From contig JAZRNN010000063.1 in the NCBI GenBank assembly GCA_045648175.1, forward strand, positions 1-42,614: 42,614 nt of DNA. Reading direction: 5' to 3'. Source of the DNA: SIG440 sp045648175. GTDB lineage: Bacteria; Bacillota; Clostridia; Monoglobales; Monoglobaceae. The position numbers and the translations under genes were made by a program. The notes beneath the pieces were generated by a model, which ran no database searches, had not been told where the DNA came from, and saw nothing but the letters and a program-made list of their open reading frames with translations. Positions 32,810 through 40,404 of this stretch are shown here, in pieces. The stretch's first letter is position 1. Each line of letters begins with the position of its first letter.

Positions 32810-34493
32810 CCCCTTCAGCACTAATTATTCCAATATTATCTGATTTTTTTGATATAATTCCCCCTGAATTCTCCTGATTTTGATTTTTCATCACATCAAG
32901 CACCTGAAATATGTTGTCGATTGGGGTAATTTTGATGCCGTAAACCTTAAATCTTTCTTGCCAATTTGCCATCGGAATAATCACCCGTTTTGCTCCTGCA
33001 TCCATTGCCGCCTTTATTTTAAGCGGAACTTCACCCACACCGCACACCTCTCCGCAAATTGAAAGCTCACCCGTCAGAGCTATGTCGCCGTCAAAGGGAA
33101 TGTTTTTAATTGCGGAATACACCGCACAGAAAATTGCAATGCCTGCAGACGGTCCATCCACGGGAACACAGTTGGGGAAATTGATATGGATATTATAATC
33201 ATCCACCGCTATTCCAAGCTGACATTTAAGCACTGTTATTGTATTTTTTACCGATGATGAAATACTGCTTTTTCGCTTTAGTTTTTGACGGTTATTGGCG
33301 ATTTCCTCCTCCTCGATTGCACCGGTTACGGTCACCTGACCTTTCCCTGTACTGCACTTTTCGGCAACAGCTTCGATATCGAGTATACAACCCTGAGAGC
33401 TGCCATACACAGCCAATCCCGAAATTTTGCCCACACGCGGTTGGTTTGACATATGCTTTTCATATCTTGGACTGTACTTGCCTGTTTCAATCACCCATTC
33501 AATGTCCGAACATTCAACCCGTGTCCGCTTTTCAAGCTTAGTAACGCTTTCAGCCGTTTGCACTATGTTTACAGCATCTCTACCATTATCTGCAAAAGCC
33601 GCCACCATATCATATATCTCGTTCGCGAATTCTGTATCTGTCTTTTTTGCTGCGTCACTTGCTATTTTTTTAACTTGTTCACGTGAAAGACTGCTAAAAA
33701 AAACCTCCACACATCTTGAACGCAAGGCAGGGGGAATTTCCTCGGGAAGCCTTGTGGTTGCCCCTATAAGCCTGAAATCTGCCGGGAAACCGTTTTTAAA
33801 AATTTCGTGAATGTGTCTTGGAATTTCCTTGTTGTCCCGGCTGTAATATGCACTGTCAAAATATACCCTTCTGTCTTCAAGAACTTTCAGCAGTTTGTTC
33901 ATCTGTATGGATGACAGTTCGCCTATCTCATCTATAAAAAGTACACCGCCGTGTGCTCTAGTCACCGCTCCTTCTTTAGGTTGAGGAACACCAGCCGGGC
34001 CGTATGCCCCCGCACCCTGATAAATTGGGTCATGAACCGAGCCAATGAGCGGATCGGCAATACTGCGTTCATCGTACTGCATTGTGGTAGCATCAATCTC
34101 CACAAATTTTGAATATTCTTTAAAAGGGGATTCGGGGTTGAGCTTTGCTTCATTCAAAACAACTCTTGCCGCTGCCGTCTTGCCAACTCCCGGAGGTCCG
34201 TAAATCAATACGTGCTGTGGATTTTTGCCACATAAAGCACTGCGAAGAGCCTTGATACCTTCCTCCTGACCTATAATTTCGCTTACCTTTTGCGGTCTTG
34301 TTTTTTCAGTCAAAGGCTCGGTGAGTTTTATCTTGTTCAGTTTATATAACCTTTCAAGTTCTCTTGTACTGTCCTTATTTATAGAATTTCTGCCCGAGTA
34401 TTGGCTGCTGAGCATGGACCAAAAATACATTCCTATTATTATCGTAAAGAAAAACTGCACAACTGTCATCAAAGTCGTCACGGTGTTCAACAT
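32787..34493 (-). CDS. lonB: ATP-dependent protease LonB (sporulation-type)
   Basis: LonB is a membrane-linked Lon relative which in Bacillus subtilis is made in the forespore under sigma-F. The 568-residue product lacks the LonA N-terminal domain. Instead it has a hydrophobic anchor (about residues 5-27), Walker A GPPGVGKTA, Walker B GVLFIDEIGELS, and a protease domain with S449 (VDGPSAG) and K492 (VPLKIKAA). The lonB-lon order is the same as in Bacillus. ATG with AGGAG upstream. Its promoter region has a -10-like TATACTA that may be read by a forespore sigma factor. Confidence 0.93.
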   Translation of the reverse strand: MLNTVTTLMTVVQFFFTIIIGMYFWSMLSSQYSGRNSINKDSTRELERLYKLNKIKLTEPLTEKTRPQKVSEIIGQEEGIKALRSALCGKNPQHVLIYGPPGVGKTAAARVVLNEAKLNPESPFKEYSKFVEIDATTMQYDERSIADPLIGSVHDPIYQGAGAYGPAGVPQPKEGAVTRAHGGVLFIDEIGELSSIQMNKLLKVLEDRRVYFDSAYYSRDNKEIPRHIHEIFKNGFPADFRLIGATTRLPEEIPPALRSRCVEVFFSSLSREQVKKIASDAAKKTDTEFANEIYDMVAAFADNGRDAVNIVQTAESVTKLEKRTRVECSDIEWVIETGKYSPRYEKHMSNQPRVGKISGLAVYGSSQGCILDIEAVAEKCSTGKGQVTVTGAIEEEEIANNRQKLKRKSSISSSVKNTITVLKCQLGIAVDDYNIHINFPNCVPVDGPSAGIAIFCAVYSAIKNIPFDGDIALTGELSICGEVCGVGEVPLKIKAAMDAGAKRVIIPMANWQERFKVYGIKITPIDNIFQVLDVMKNQNQENSGGIISKKSDNIGIISAEGVEIFRKK

Positions 34494-34524
34494 AAAGATT
34501 ACTCCTTCTTTATTTTAATGCAAT

Positions 34525-34554
34525 TAGTATATGTTTTTCAAAAATAATCATACA
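34525..34554 (-). promoter_or_regulatory. Candidate lonB promoter (sigma-A or forespore type)
   Basis: On the minus strand, TGTATG (34554-34549) and TATACTA (34531-34525) are 17 bp apart. TATACTA differs by one base from the sigma-G -10 CATACTA and also resembles TATAAT. The class of sigma factor cannot be settled by eye. Confidence 0.35.
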
Positions 34555-34559
34555 GCAAA

Positions 34560-34588
34560 AAAGGAACTGTTGAAACAACAGTTCCTTT
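34560..34588 (-). terminator. Intrinsic terminator after pflA
   Basis: A perfect 13-bp stem AAAGGAACTGTTG (34560-34572) with its complement (34576-34588) around a 3-nt loop runs into a T6 run on the minus strand. It ends the pflB-pflA transcript. Confidence 0.9.
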
Positions 34589-34591
34589 CGA

Positions 34592-35305
34592 TTATTTTAA
34601 TTGTTCATTTATATACTTTTGCAGCCGTTCTTTAACGTCTTTATCAAGGTCAGAAATGTCTACAAAAGGATTTTCAATCTCCATCTTTTCATACTTATAA
34701 AAACCCATTGTATGAAAGCCTAAAAGCTCGTATTTTTCAACACATTTAAAATCCTTTATAAGTTTAATATATCTGTCAAGCACTTCTTTGCTGTCATTTA
34801 TACCGGGAACAACCACCGTGCGAATCCACGTATGCTTGCCGATACTTTCAAGAAAGTTAAGCATTTCTAATGTTCTGCTCATATTCTTGCCGGTATATTT
34901 AATATAGCTTTCATCATCCCAGAATTTAAGGTCAAGAATAACCATCTGCGATTTTTCAAGAACAAGCCTGACAGAATCTGTAAGCTCCACCGCACCAGAT
35001 GTGTCTATTGCATAATTAATACCCAGATTTTGCAATAAATTAACACATTTGCAGATAAACTCTGCCTGCAAAAGCGGTTCTCCACCTGAAAAGGTTACTC
35101 CGCCACTATCTTTAAAATACGGCTTATACCTGGCAATTTTTTTAACCAAAGCATCTGCATCCATTTTCTGCCCCGCTCCGCTCCATGTATCTGGATTATG
35201 ACAGTAAGCACAACGCAAAGGGCATCCCGAAAGAAACACCGCACACCGAAGTCCTATACCATCAACTGCGGCTAAGCTCTCAAAGGAATGTACAAAACCT
35301 TCCAT
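34592..35305 (-). CDS. pflA: Pyruvate formate-lyase activating enzyme
   Basis: PflA is a radical-SAM enzyme that installs the glycyl radical in PflB. The 237-residue product has the 4Fe-4S motif Cx3Cx2C at C28, C32 and C35 (GCPLRCAYCHNP) and the SAM-contact segment TFSGGEPLLQ. AAGGTG precedes the ATG. It follows pflB by 11 bp and is the last gene of that unit, controlled by the upstream riboswitch. Being oxygen-sensitive, it indicates anaerobic life. Confidence 0.97.
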   Translation of the reverse strand: MEGFVHSFESLAAVDGIGLRCAVFLSGCPLRCAYCHNPDTWSGAGQKMDADALVKKIARYKPYFKDSGGVTFSGGEPLLQAEFICKCVNLLQNLGINYAIDTSGAVELTDSVRLVLEKSQMVILDLKFWDDESYIKYTGKNMSRTLEMLNFLESIGKHTWIRTVVVPGINDSKEVLDRYIKLIKDFKCVEKYELLGFHTMGFYKYEKMEIENPFVDISDLDKDVKERLQKYINEQLK

Positions 35306-35316
35306 GTTGAATCACC

Positions 35317-37545
35317 TTACATCTTTTCGTGGAAGGTTCTTGAAATAACCTCCAACTGCTTATCACGGGTCAGCTTGTTAAAGTTAACCGCATAACCGCT
35401 TACACGGATGGTAAGCGACGGATAAAGTGTGGGGTCATTCATTGCATCAATAAGTTTTTGACGGTTGAGCACATTTACATTAAGATGATGTGCATTCTGT
35501 GCAAAGTATCCATCAAGAATCGCTACCAGCTTTTCTATGCGGTCGCCGTCATCACACCCCAAAGTTTCAGGAGTAATTGAAAAGGTGTTTGAAATACCGT
35601 CCTGACAACAATCATAGCAAAGCTTTGCCACCGAATTAAGAGATGCCAACGCACCCTCGGCATCTCTGCCGTGCATGGGGTTTGCTCCCGGAGCAAAGGG
35701 CTCGCCTGCCTTTCTTCCATCGGGTGTTGAGCCTGTCTTTTTGCCGTAAACAACATTTGATGTGATTGTCAGGATTGAAAGTGTATGCTTTGCGCCACGA
35801 TATGTCTTTGTCTTGCAAAGTTCTGCATAGAAGTACTCCGTAATCCACTTTGCAATTTCATCGGCACGGTCATCATCGTTGCCGTATTTGGGGAAGTCGC
35901 CTTCTGTCTTAAAGTCAACAATCATACCTCTTTCATCTTTAATGGGGGTAACCTTTGCATATTTAATTGCACTAAGGCTGTCTGCCAAAACGCTGAGACC
36001 GCTGATACCAAATGCCATAAGACGTTCAGGTTCTGCATCATGAAGTGACATCATAAGTCTTTCATATGCATAACGGTCGTGCATAAAATGAATAACATTC
36101 ATTGTATTTACATACAGTTTTGCCATCCAGGCTGCATATTCCTTAAATGCCTCGATAACCTCATCATAATCAAGGGGTTTGTTGTCTTCAAAAGTTTTGC
36201 CCTCAGGTGCAACCTGTTCTCCATAGATTTCGTCCTTACCGCCGTTAAGCGCCATAAGAAGAACCTTAGCAAGGTTACATCTTGCGCCAAAGAACTGCAT
36301 CTGCTTGCCCACCTTCATTGCTGACACACAGCAGGCAATTGCATAGTCATCACCAAAATCTTTGCGCATAACTTCGTCATTTTCGTACTGAATTGAATCT
36401 GTATCAATTGAAACTTTTGCACAGAATTCTTTAAAACCTTTGGGCAAATCCTGAGCCCAGAGAACAGTAATATTAGGCTCAGCACTAGGACCGAGATTAT
36501 AAAGAGTCTGCAAAAATCTAAAACAGGTTTTTGTAACCATAGGTCTTCCGTCCTCAGTCATACCTGCCAGCGAGCATGTAACCCAAACCGGGTCACCGGC
36601 AAAAAGCTCATTATATTCGGGTGTGCGCAGATGACGTACAAGACGCATTTTAAGTACTAAGTCGTCAATAAGCTCCTGAGCAGAAACCTCATCGAGAGTT
36701 CCTTCTTCAATATCTCGCTGAATATAAATATCAATAAATGCAGAAATACGACCGATGCTGTTGGCAGCACCGTTTTGCTCTTTAACAGCCCCCAAATAAC
36801 CAAAATACAGCCACTGAACTGCCTCTAATGCATTATTGGCAGGACGGGTAATGTCACAACCGTACTCCCCTGCCATAACCACAAGCTGTTTCATAAATTC
36901 AAGCTGTTTTTCAATATCCTCAACAAGCTGAATTGTGTCTGCCGACATAACTCTTTCGCTTATTTTCTTTTTGTCAAGCTGACGTTGCTGAATAAGATAA
37001 TCCATACCATAAAGCGCAATTCTACGGTAATCACCGATAATTCTGCCACGGGCATAGGCATCAGGAAGTCCGGTAAGCACACCAACATGTCTTGCCTTTT
37101 TCATTGTGTCTGTGTATACTCGGAAAACACCTGTGTTATGTGTTGTGCGGTATTTAAATTCATTTTCAACATTTTGTCCGATTTCATAGCCGTATGCCTT
37201 GCATGCCTGAACAGCATTGCGATAGCCTGCAAATGGATTAACCGCTCTTTTAAGTGGCTCGTCTGTCTGAAGTCCCTTAATTATATCATCACCCTCAATG
37301 ATATATCCGGGCTTAAAGGTCAAAAGCGACGATACACGGTCAGGGTCAACACTGAGTACACCGCCATTTTTGTTTTCTTCAATCAAAAGTTCCTGAACTC
37401 GTGCCAGAACACGTTCTGTTCGTTTGGTTTTACCCTTAAGGAATGATGCATCCCCTGTATATGGTGTATAGTTCTGTTTAATAAAATCAGCTACATCTAT
37501 TTTATTTGTCCATTCTGTTTTGTTAAATCCTCTCCAATATGACAT
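35317..37545 (-). CDS. pflB: Formate C-acetyltransferase (pyruvate formate-lyase)
   Basis: PflB converts pyruvate and CoA to acetyl-CoA and formate without oxygen; the formate also feeds one-carbon units. The 742-residue product has the catalytic Cys pair C405-C406 (IACCVSAM) and the glycyl-radical site RVSGYAV with Gly717 near the C-terminus. These mark true PFL rather than a glycerol dehydratase or choline lyase relative. The gene is preceded by a consensus promoter and a ZTP riboswitch with terminator, so its expression should rise when ZTP signals a lack of 10-formyl-THF. Confidence 0.98.
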   Translation of the reverse strand: MSYWRGFNKTEWTNKIDVADFIKQNYTPYTGDASFLKGKTKRTERVLARVQELLIEENKNGGVLSVDPDRVSSLLTFKPGYIIEGDDIIKGLQTDEPLKRAVNPFAGYRNAVQACKAYGYEIGQNVENEFKYRTTHNTGVFRVYTDTMKKARHVGVLTGLPDAYARGRIIGDYRRIALYGMDYLIQQRQLDKKKISERVMSADTIQLVEDIEKQLEFMKQLVVMAGEYGCDITRPANNALEAVQWLYFGYLGAVKEQNGAANSIGRISAFIDIYIQRDIEEGTLDEVSAQELIDDLVLKMRLVRHLRTPEYNELFAGDPVWVTCSLAGMTEDGRPMVTKTCFRFLQTLYNLGPSAEPNITVLWAQDLPKGFKEFCAKVSIDTDSIQYENDEVMRKDFGDDYAIACCVSAMKVGKQMQFFGARCNLAKVLLMALNGGKDEIYGEQVAPEGKTFEDNKPLDYDEVIEAFKEYAAWMAKLYVNTMNVIHFMHDRYAYERLMMSLHDAEPERLMAFGISGLSVLADSLSAIKYAKVTPIKDERGMIVDFKTEGDFPKYGNDDDRADEIAKWITEYFYAELCKTKTYRGAKHTLSILTITSNVVYGKKTGSTPDGRKAGEPFAPGANPMHGRDAEGALASLNSVAKLCYDCCQDGISNTFSITPETLGCDDGDRIEKLVAILDGYFAQNAHHLNVNVLNRQKLIDAMNDPTLYPSLTIRVSGYAVNFNKLTRDKQLEVISRTFHEKM

Positions 37546-37568
37546 AAATAATCATCTCTCTTTCTGTA

Positions 37569-37605
37569 AAAAAATAAAAACATCCTATGTGCGAAAACAA
37601 GGATG
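37569..37605 (-). terminator. Riboswitch expression-platform terminator
   Basis: On the minus strand, the arms CATCCT (37605-37600) and AGGATG (37586-37581), with a long loop, are followed by TTTTTATTTTTTT (37580-37569 region). The 5' arm abuts the conserved CCGCCTGGGCA of the aptamer, so ligand binding and terminator folding can compete. Confidence 0.75.
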
Positions 37606-37677
37606 CCCAGGCGGTCGGCAAAATATTAATCCCTGTTTCCTCACAGTATACTCTGCATTCCGCCAGTCGCAGGGGTT
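37604..37677 (-). promoter_or_regulatory. ZTP riboswitch (pfl motif) upstream of pflB
   Basis: Read on the minus strand, the leader has CCCCTGCGACTGGCGG, a small hairpin (GCAGAGTATACTGTG), GAGGAAACAGGG closing the first stem (CCCTG with CAGGG), and then GACCGCCTGGGCA. GACTGGCG and CCGCCTGGGCA are the hallmark conserved pieces of the ZTP aptamer, and GGCGG with CCGCC forms its pseudoknot. This class senses ZTP/ZMP, which accumulates when 10-formyl-tetrahydrofolate is short. It was first named for its position upstream of pfl genes, exactly the context here. A terminator follows directly. Assignment is by motif recall, without a covariance search. Confidence 0.85.
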
Positions 37678-37696
37678 GTTTGATTTTTATATTTTA

Positions 37697-37725
37697 ATTA
37701 TACACTAAATTTCAGTGATTGTCAA
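37697..37725 (-). promoter_or_regulatory. Consensus sigma-A promoter of pflB-pflA
   Basis: On the minus strand, TTGACA (37725-37720) and TATAAT (37702-37697) are 17 bp apart, a full consensus match. Transcription would begin about 10 nt before the riboswitch aptamer. Such a strong promoter fits control by attenuation. Confidence 0.9.
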
Positions 37726-37818
37726 ACTAATTATTCAACATTTTATAAAATTTTTTGTACTTGCTGAATACTAATATAATTATAGGGAAAAATTTATATG
37801 TAAATATTACCAAAAGCC

Positions 37819-37847
37819 TTGCAAAAAAAGGAAATTTAGTGTATAAT
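37819..37847 (+). promoter_or_regulatory. Sigma-A promoter of the RNase J gene
   Basis: TTGCAA (37819-37824) and TATAAT (37842-37847) are 17 bp apart. The leader to the start codon is about 95 nt and contains a short near-palindrome AGCTAATATTAGGCT (37877-37891), but I recognise no regulatory RNA in it. Confidence 0.75.
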
Positions 37848-37949
37848 ATACCGTAGTTGAATGTTTCCGGCACATTAGCTAATATTAGGCTGAGTCGGTT
37901 CATTGATACAGAGCGGTTAAAATTTTATATAAAACAGGAGGATAGTTTT

Positions 37950-39614
37950 TTGCAAAAAAGTAAAAAAATCAAGATTACACCACTTGGAGGGCTGCACGAG
38001 ATCGGAAAAAATATGACAGTCTTCGAGTACGGAAGCGACCTGATTATTCTTGATGCTGGTCTTGCATTTCCTGACGACGATATGTTGGGAATTGATATGG
38101 TTATACCCGATATAACCTATCTGCAAAAGCATAAAAACAGAATACGCGGTATTGTTCTTACTCATGGTCATGAGGACCATATCGGGGCCATCCCTTACGT
38201 CCTGAAAGAGTTTAATGTGCCCGTTTACGGCACAAAGCTGACTTTGGGAATACTTAAAAACAAACTTGAAGAGCACGGTATTTTAAGCTCTTCAAAGCTC
38301 AATGTTATAAGTCCCGGAGCAACATTTTCACTTGGAGAATTCAAGGTTGAATTCATTCGGTCAAACCACAGTATCGCAGATGCGGTTGCTATTGCTCTCC
38401 ACACCCCTGCAGGAACAATTCTGCACACGGGTGACTTTAAAATTGACTCAACACCAATAGACGGCGAAATGATTGACCTTGGCCGTATAGGCGAGCTTGG
38501 CAGAAAGGGCGTTTTGCTCCTTATGTCAGACAGCACCAATGCCGAACGCAAGGGTTATACAATGAGTGAAAGTACCGTAGGTGCAACCTTTGACAGCGTA
38601 TTTGACAACTGCAGCAAGAGAATTTTTGTTGCCACCTTTGCCTCTAACATTCACCGTGTTCAGCAGATTATTAACGCGGCAGTGAAGTATGGCAGAAAGG
38701 TTGCAATTTCGGGACGCAGTATGGAAAATGTTCTTACTGCCGCAATCGAGCTTGGGTATATGGATATCCCCAAAAACACCCTAATAAAGCTTGACGAAAT
38801 CGGCAGATACTCAAAGGAGCAGTTGGTTATTGTAACCACCGGAAGTCAGGGCGAAACAATGTCTGCTCTGTCACGTATGGCATTTTCAGGTCACAAAAAG
38901 GTAAACATCGAAGCAGATGACCTTGTCATCATTTCAGCAAGCCCCATACCGGGCAACGAAAAAGCAATTTCAAACGTAATTAATGAGCTTCTCAAGCACG
39001 GAGCAGAAGTAATTTATGAATCCTTAGCCGATGTTCACGTATCAGGACACGCCTGTCAGGAAGAACTTAAAATCATTCTTGCTCTCGCAAAACCTAAATA
39101 TTTTATGCCCGTTCACGGCGAATTCAAACATCTAAGCCGACACCGCTCTTTGGCTTTGCAGATGGGTATGGATTCAAAGGACATTTTTATGATGGAAAAC
39201 GGTCAGGTTCTTGAGGTTTCCAAAAGCGGGGCAAAAATCACCGGCATTGTGCCTTCAGGCAAGGTTCTGGTTGACGGCTTAGGTGTCGGAGATGTTGGCT
39301 CTATCGTTCTTCGTGACCGCAAGCATTTGTCAGAGGATGGTCTGATAGTTGTGGTAATGACAATTGACCACGCAAGTCAGGCAGTTGTTGCCGGCCCCGA
39401 CATTATATCACGAGGCTTTGTATATGTCCGTGAATCAGAGGATTTAATGGAAAGTATGCGCATAAAAACCGCCGACATTGTCAACACCTGTCTTGATAAC
39501 AACACTCTTGACTGGGCAAGCCTTAAATCTCACGTTAAAAACGAACTTGGCTCATTTATCTTTGAAAAAACAAAGAGAAAGCCGATGATACTTCCCGTTA
39601 TAATGGACATTTAA
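37950..39614 (+). CDS. rnj: Ribonuclease J
   Basis: RNase J is a metallo-beta-lactamase-fold endo- and 5'-3' exoribonuclease central to mRNA decay and rRNA processing in Bacillota. The product of about 554 residues has the metal motif THGHEDH (H72, H74, D76, H77), HTGDFKIDSTP, the beta-CASP segment with SGRSMENVL, and PVHGEFKH. The start is a TTG at 37950, because AGGAGG (37936-37941) lies 8 nt upstream and the protein then begins KSKKIKITPLGG like its homologues. The frame stays open further upstream to 37857, but that part has no ribosome binding site and lies in the leader. It has its own promoter and terminator. Confidence 0.95.
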   Translation: MQKSKKIKITPLGGLHEIGKNMTVFEYGSDLIILDAGLAFPDDDMLGIDMVIPDITYLQKHKNRIRGIVLTHGHEDHIGAIPYVLKEFNVPVYGTKLTLGILKNKLEEHGILSSSKLNVISPGATFSLGEFKVEFIRSNHSIADAVAIALHTPAGTILHTGDFKIDSTPIDGEMIDLGRIGELGRKGVLLLMSDSTNAERKGYTMSESTVGATFDSVFDNCSKRIFVATFASNIHRVQQIINAAVKYGRKVAISGRSMENVLTAAIELGYMDIPKNTLIKLDEIGRYSKEQLVIVTTGSQGETMSALSRMAFSGHKKVNIEADDLVIISASPIPGNEKAISNVINELLKHGAEVIYESLADVHVSGHACQEELKIILALAKPKYFMPVHGEFKHLSRHRSLALQMGMDSKDIFMMENGQVLEVSKSGAKITGIVPSGKVLVDGLGVGDVGSIVLRDRKHLSEDGLIVVVMTIDHASQAVVAGPDIISRGFVYVRESEDLMESMRIKTADIVNTCLDNNTLDWASLKSHVKNELGSFIFEKTKRKPMILPVIMDI

Positions 39615-39623
39615 ACACAGATA

Positions 39624-39650
39624 ACGCCCTTGCTGATACAGCAAGGGCGT
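39624..39650. terminator. Terminator between rnj and the convergent zinc-ribbon gene
   Basis: A perfect 12-bp GC-rich stem ACGCCCTTGCTG (39624-39635) with its complement (39639-39650), a 3-nt loop and TTGGTTTT after it on the plus strand. Probably bidirectional. Confidence 0.9.
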
Positions 39651-39665
39651 TTGGTTTTAATACTT

Positions 39666-40046
39666 TTATTTATACTCACCGCAACTTTTACAAAATCTGG
39701 CGGTATTTTCATTTTGTTGTCCGCAGCTTTTACATATCCATTTATCAGCAGTATCCATACCGACTGTTCTTATGTCATATGCCGGTCTGGGCATTGACAC
39801 CTGTTTTTCAGGCTCGAATGGGTTTTTATCTTTCATTTTGCTACGCAGTTCTGTTATATTCTGATTTAAATATTTTACATGGTCCAGGACTTCTCCCAAT
39901 GTATACAGCGATATAAAGCTCACAAATCCGCTTGCAGTCATAGCTATAAACACCATAAAAGATTCCCCGGTTAACCCGCCTATAAAGCCTGCAACCACAG
40001 ACAGCAGCAACAGAACAATAGCAGTAATCCTACATACATTTTCCAT
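39666..40046 (-). CDS. Small membrane protein with C-terminal zinc ribbon
   Basis: The 126-residue protein has two hydrophobic segments (about residues 6-26 and 31-52), a short helical linker (EVLDHVKYLNQNITELRSKM), and a C-terminal zinc ribbon (CKSCGQQN and CKSCGEYK). I do not recognise a named family. It differs from the other zinc-ribbon membrane protein at 19161-19613, where the ribbon is N-terminal. GGAGGG lies before the ATG. It is the last gene before the tRNA scar, on the side I take as chromosomal. Confidence 0.75.
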   Translation of the reverse strand: MENVCRITAIVLLLLSVVAGFIGGLTGESFMVFIAMTASGFVSFISLYTLGEVLDHVKYLNQNITELRSKMKDKNPFEPEKQVSMPRPAYDIRTVGMDTADKWICKSCGQQNENTARFCKSCGEYK

Positions 40047-40110
40047 AATAACCCTCCATTTTTAATATTAATTACAATTTATGGAACTCGTCAAGTTTCG
40101 TGTACAAGTA

Positions 40111-40140
40111 AAAATCCGCACACCCTTGTGCGCGGATTTT
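40111..40140 (-). terminator. Terminator directly after the tRNA-Lys fragment
   Basis: The arms AAAATCCGCACAC (40111-40123) and GTGCGCGGATTTT (40128-40140) pair with one mismatch around a 4-nt loop. It lies immediately 3' of the tRNA fragment on the minus strand, as expected for the terminator of a once-complete tRNA gene. Confidence 0.75.
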
Positions 40141-40186
40141 GGTGATCCATCCGCGATTCGAACGCGGGACACCTTGATTAAAAGTC
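40140..40186 (-). pseudogene. 3' half of a tRNA-Lys(UUU) gene (likely attachment-site scar)
   Basis: Read on the minus strand, the 47 bp run from GA just before the anticodon loop CTTTTAA (anticodon TTT), through TCAAGGTGTC and a perfect T-arm (CCGCG, loop TTCGAAT, CGCGG), to the acceptor strand ATGGATC, discriminator A and CCA. The 5' half is missing: upstream sequence cannot form the anticodon stem, D-arm or the GATCCAT strand needed to pair with the acceptor. Tyrosine-recombinase elements often integrate at the anticodon loop and leave such a 3' fragment at the far end, with the intact tRNA at the other. The element would then extend rightwards from about 40187 past the window end. Confidence 0.85.
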
Positions 40187-40404
40187 TTAATTTTCAGTAT
40201 TTTTGCATCTGTATAAAACCTCACAAACCTTGATATATCAAGCCTTTTCGTATTTTTATCATTTTTCAAAAATACCCTTCTGCACACAATTTGTGCAATA
40301 AACTGCTCAATAAATTCAAGGATTTTTTACCTACTTTTTCTTGTTGAAAGCCTTTTATACACAAAAATGATAAGATATCTTTAAGATACCTTATCATTCT
40401 ATAA
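40187..40404. other. Non-coding stretch next to the tRNA scar
   Basis: I see no credible gene here. It holds a perfect 14-bp palindrome CTTGATATATCAAG (40229-40242), GTATTTTT in direct orientation at 40197-40204 and 40250-40257 and inverted at 40268-40275, TGCACA/TGTGCA arms (40281-40297), and the terminator of the next gene. Integrase arm-type or excision-factor sites would be expected beside an att core; these repeats are candidates only. Confidence 0.4.
40366..40398 (-). terminator. Terminator after the coiled-coil membrane protein gene
   Basis: The arms 40366-40381 and 40383-40398 (core AATGATAAG) are complementary except for one position and are followed by a T-run on the minus strand. 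It begins about 7 bp after the stop codon. Confidence 0.8.

Larger units (their letters stand above)
37697..37847. repeat. 17-bp inverted promoter-core repeat shared by pflB and rnj
   Basis: The 17-mer GAAATTTAGTGTATAAT occurs at 37831-37847 on the plus strand and, identically, at 37713-37697 on the minus strand. Both copies contain the -10 box of their divergent promoter. Confidence 0.9.

Noticed and set aside
37857..37949. N-terminal extension of RNase J by 31 codons
   Set aside because: The frame is open, but there is no ribosome binding site at its start, it begins about at the predicted transcription start, and AGGAGG sits correctly before the TTG at 37950.
40072..40287. A 71-codon reading frame on the minus strand
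   Set aside because: It runs through the tRNA-Lys fragment and its terminator, has no ribosome binding site and no recognisable composition; the RNA features explain the sequence.
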